Shown: piece after piece, positions 62,510 to 64,000 of the stretch
How positions within the stretch are numbered: the stretch's first letter is position 1
How the letters are laid out: the number at the start of each line of letters is the position of its first letter
Assembly (NCBI GenBank): GCA_902762385.1
Contig: CACWNQ010000003.1
Coordinates: 62,001 to 126,000 of the forward strand
Origin: an uncultured Bacteroidales bacterium
GTDB lineage: Bacteria > Bacteroidota > Bacteroidia > Bacteroidales > Muribaculaceae
Length of the DNA stretch: 64,000 bases
Direction of reading: 5' to 3'
Translations under genes and position numbers: made by a program
The notes under the pieces: model-generated
The model's database searches: none
The model's input: only the letters and a program-made list of their open reading frames with translations
Told to the model about the DNA's origin: nothing

Positions 62510-63727
62510 TTAGAATTGTGGTGGGGCAATTTTAAGCATGTCACCTACCTCCTGAAGACTACCGTCGTTAGGTTCGGGAGTGACACCAAGAAGGTGTGCG
62601 AGCAAAGGATAGATGCACACGTTGCGGAAGGTGCCTGGCTTTACATAACCCACCTTGAAGTCGGGACCTATTGCACGGAAACCAACGAGCATATCGCTCA
62701 TTGTTGGGTCCCATCCATGGGTGCCACTAATCACCTTAGTGTTATTGCGGAAGCACCACCCCAAGTCGGGAAGCACAACAACGTCGCCCATGTTCTTGTT
62801 GTTGCCGTAGTGCAGATACTCGGGTAACTGACCTTTCTTCCACGCGCGTATGTGGTCGACGCCCTGCAGCGCGTTGAGGACAGAGTCGGCATACTCAGGC
62901 TTGGTAGTGTAGACAAGGGCTGGACTATCGCCATCGATGCGCTCGACCCACTCCTTCTTGATGTAGCCTTCGCTATTGACCACACGCACTTCACTACACC
63001 ATGTCATACCATGATCGCCAGTGATAATGAGATTCACCTTGTTGCCAATCTCGGGCAGAGCCTTAATGCGTGCCCACATAGTCCACAGCAGCGAGTCCAT
63101 AGCCTCGGCCACACGGCGAGTCTTCTTGGTAATGGGACCATAGCTGTGAGCAGCGTGATCGGGCTCCTCAAAGTAGCACATGATAAGGTGCGGACGCTTC
63201 TCCTCGGGCATATTCAGCAACTCGATGACGCGGTTAACGCGCTCTTGTGGCTTGAGCAGCGGTCGCTTGGCATAGTCCTGCCAGTAGGTAGGATACTCGC
63301 CCTTGATTTTCACGTCACTACCTACCCAATAGACGGTTGCAGTCTTCACGCCCTGTCGCTTTGCAGTGAGCCAAATGGGGTCGCCACCATAGTGCTTGCC
63401 CTTGCGCGCCTCTTCACTACCTATTTTATATTTACCGCCATCATCAGTTCTAAAAGTGTTGGCAATAATGCCATGATGATCGGGGTAAAGTCCTGTTGCC
63501 AGAGTGTAGTGGTTGGGGAACGTCTTGGTAGGGAATGATGGCTGTATCACAGCCTTCACGCCCTCGCGAGCCAGTCGATCGAAGAATGGCATGTCGAAGC
63601 ATTCGGCATAGTCCCAACGAAGTCCATCGCATGAAACTATCACAGTGTAGGTGTCATTACCTGCTGCCAAGGCAGCAACCGCCAGCAAGCTGGCCATCAT
63701 CAAATTGAGAAGTCGTTTCATAGTCAT
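62510..63727 (-). CDS. Type I phosphodiesterase / nucleotide pyrophosphatase-like exported enzyme
   Basis: An exported alkaline-phosphatase-superfamily enzyme of about 405 residues. A signal peptide (LLNLMMASLLAVAALA) precedes SCDGLRWDY with metal-binding D34; the nucleophile is T69 in FPTKTFPNHYTLATGLYP; ITGDHGMTW and GTHGWDP complete the two-zinc site. Family members hydrolyse nucleotide or phosphodiester bonds in the periplasm or at the surface. The start could be the ATG at 63727 or at 63721; the signal peptide fits either. Confidence 0.92.
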   Translation of the reverse strand: MTMKRLLNLMMASLLAVAALAAGNDTYTVIVSCDGLRWDYAECFDMPFFDRLAREGVKAVIQPSFPTKTFPNHYTLATGLYPDHHGIIANTFRTDDGGKYKIGSEEARKGKHYGGDPIWLTAKRQGVKTATVYWVGSDVKIKGEYPTYWQDYAKRPLLKPQERVNRVIELLNMPEEKRPHLIMCYFEEPDHAAHSYGPITKKTRRVAEAMDSLLWTMWARIKALPEIGNKVNLIITGDHGMTWCSEVRVVNSEGYIKKEWVERIDGDSPALVYTTKPEYADSVLNALQGVDHIRAWKKGQLPEYLHYGNNKNMGDVVVLPDLGWCFRNNTKVISGTHGWDPTMSDMLVGFRAIGPDFKVGYVKPGTFRNVCIYPLLAHLLGVTPEPNDGSLQEVGDMLKIAPPQF

Positions 63728-63747
63728 AATCACTTTAATAATTTGTG

Positions 63748-63755
63748 CAAAGATA
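63748..63755 (-). promoter_or_regulatory. -7 promoter element of the phosphodiesterase gene
   Basis: The minus strand reads TATCTTTG 21 bp before the ATG at 63727. Confidence 0.6.
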
Positions 63756-63763
63756 GGAAAAAG

Positions 63764-63799
63764 TTATTAGTTTTCAGTTATTAGTTTTTAGTTTTTTCT
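63764..63799. repeat. AT-rich spacer repeat
   Basis: TTATTAGTTTTCAGTTATTAG words, the same as at 41963 and 48265. Confidence 0.7.
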
Positions 63800-63837
63800 A
63801 AGATAATAATATAACGTGCAGTTTGTGAGTATTCTCT

Positions 63838-63953
63838 CACAAAGCTGCACCTGACGGTGTCGCAAAGCCGCGCAAGCGCGGTAATATATCCAATCCTCAA
63901 GAAAAAATCCAGCGTGAGCTGGCTTTGACACGAACTCTGTTCGAAGCTTTGTG
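63838..63953. repeat. Closed array of four short hairpins
   Basis: CACAAAGCT (63838-63846) and AGCTTTGTG (63945-63953) form a perfect 9-bp closing pair. Inside are CACC-TGAC-GGTG, CCGCGC-AA-GCGCGG, CCAGC-GTGA-GCTGG and CGAAC-TCT-GTTCG, each with a loop of 2 to 4 bases. GAGAT-GTC-ATCTC follows at 63978-63990. The words AAAGCTGCACCTGACGG recur in similar form near 25996-26015 (AAAAGCTACACCTAGCGG). Confidence 0.75.
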
Positions 63954-64000
63954 AAATTATTTTTCCGTGTTGCTGGGAGATGTCATCTCGCAAAGTTGCA

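Overview
The window looks like a chromosomal segment of a Bacteroidota bacterium, most likely order Bacteroidales. The evidence is the recurring TAnnTTTG -7 promoter word (several with TTTG 19-20 bp upstream), a SecA with an extra N-terminal segment, many Bacteroidales-type secreted proteins and outer-membrane barrels, and the family content (DUF4954, DKNYY, DUF3108). Genus cannot be fixed from sequence alone; a gut member of the Muribaculaceae, Prevotellaceae or Porphyromonadaceae would fit. I found no insertion sequence, integrase, CRISPR array or rRNA.

Left part (1-25 kb), housekeeping and envelope: a UvrA-like ABC ATPase cut by the window edge and a short CstA transporter; a DUF4954 beta-helix protein; an operon for ribosomal protein L25, peptidyl-tRNA hydrolase and an S4 RNA-binding protein; DNA polymerase III delta' with an AddB-like nuclease; secreted proteins; tRNA-Lys(CTT); a zinc metallopeptidase; SecA; a DUF4105/Lnb-type membrane protein; an RsiV-like protein; and an ATP-grasp-like protein carrying a low-complexity CT-repeat insertion.

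Middle (24.7-38.8 kb), accessory functions: a P-loop NTPase-CYTH fusion with the domain order of eukaryotic TTD14; a 1.2 kb non-coding stretch with nested inverted repeats; a 1107-residue surface protein; a GYF/CD225 - DUF2752 - glycosyltransferase operon; tRNA-Arg(ACG); an outer-membrane channel; and a partner-switching pair (sensor-phosphatase-kinase fusion plus STAS protein).

Centre right (38.9-53.8 kb): one 15-gene minus-strand operon for fermenting lysine to butyrate, acetate and ammonia. In transcription order it reads ctfA, kal, kce, kdd, kamA, kamB, kamC, kamD, kamE, ctfB, crt, hbd, bcd, etfB, etfA. KamA makes beta-lysine; KamDE moves the terminal amino group; KamB/KamC are probably the reactivation ATPases for the B12 mutase; Kdd oxidises; Kce cleaves with acetyl-CoA; Kal removes ammonia to give crotonyl-CoA; Bcd/EtfAB reduce it to butyryl-CoA; and the CoA-transferase passes CoA to acetoacetate. 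Thiolase, phosphotransacetylase, acetate kinase and a lysine transporter are not in the window. Crt and Hbd add a link from acetoacetyl-CoA to crotonyl-CoA.

Right end (54-64 kb): an aminotransferase, RadA, three small envelope proteins, an unrecognised 812-residue beta-rich protein, a candidate small RNA with its own consensus promoter and terminator, and a periplasmic phosphodiesterase. Intergenic space throughout holds simple-word repeat spacers and clusters of very short hairpins that the genes do not explain.
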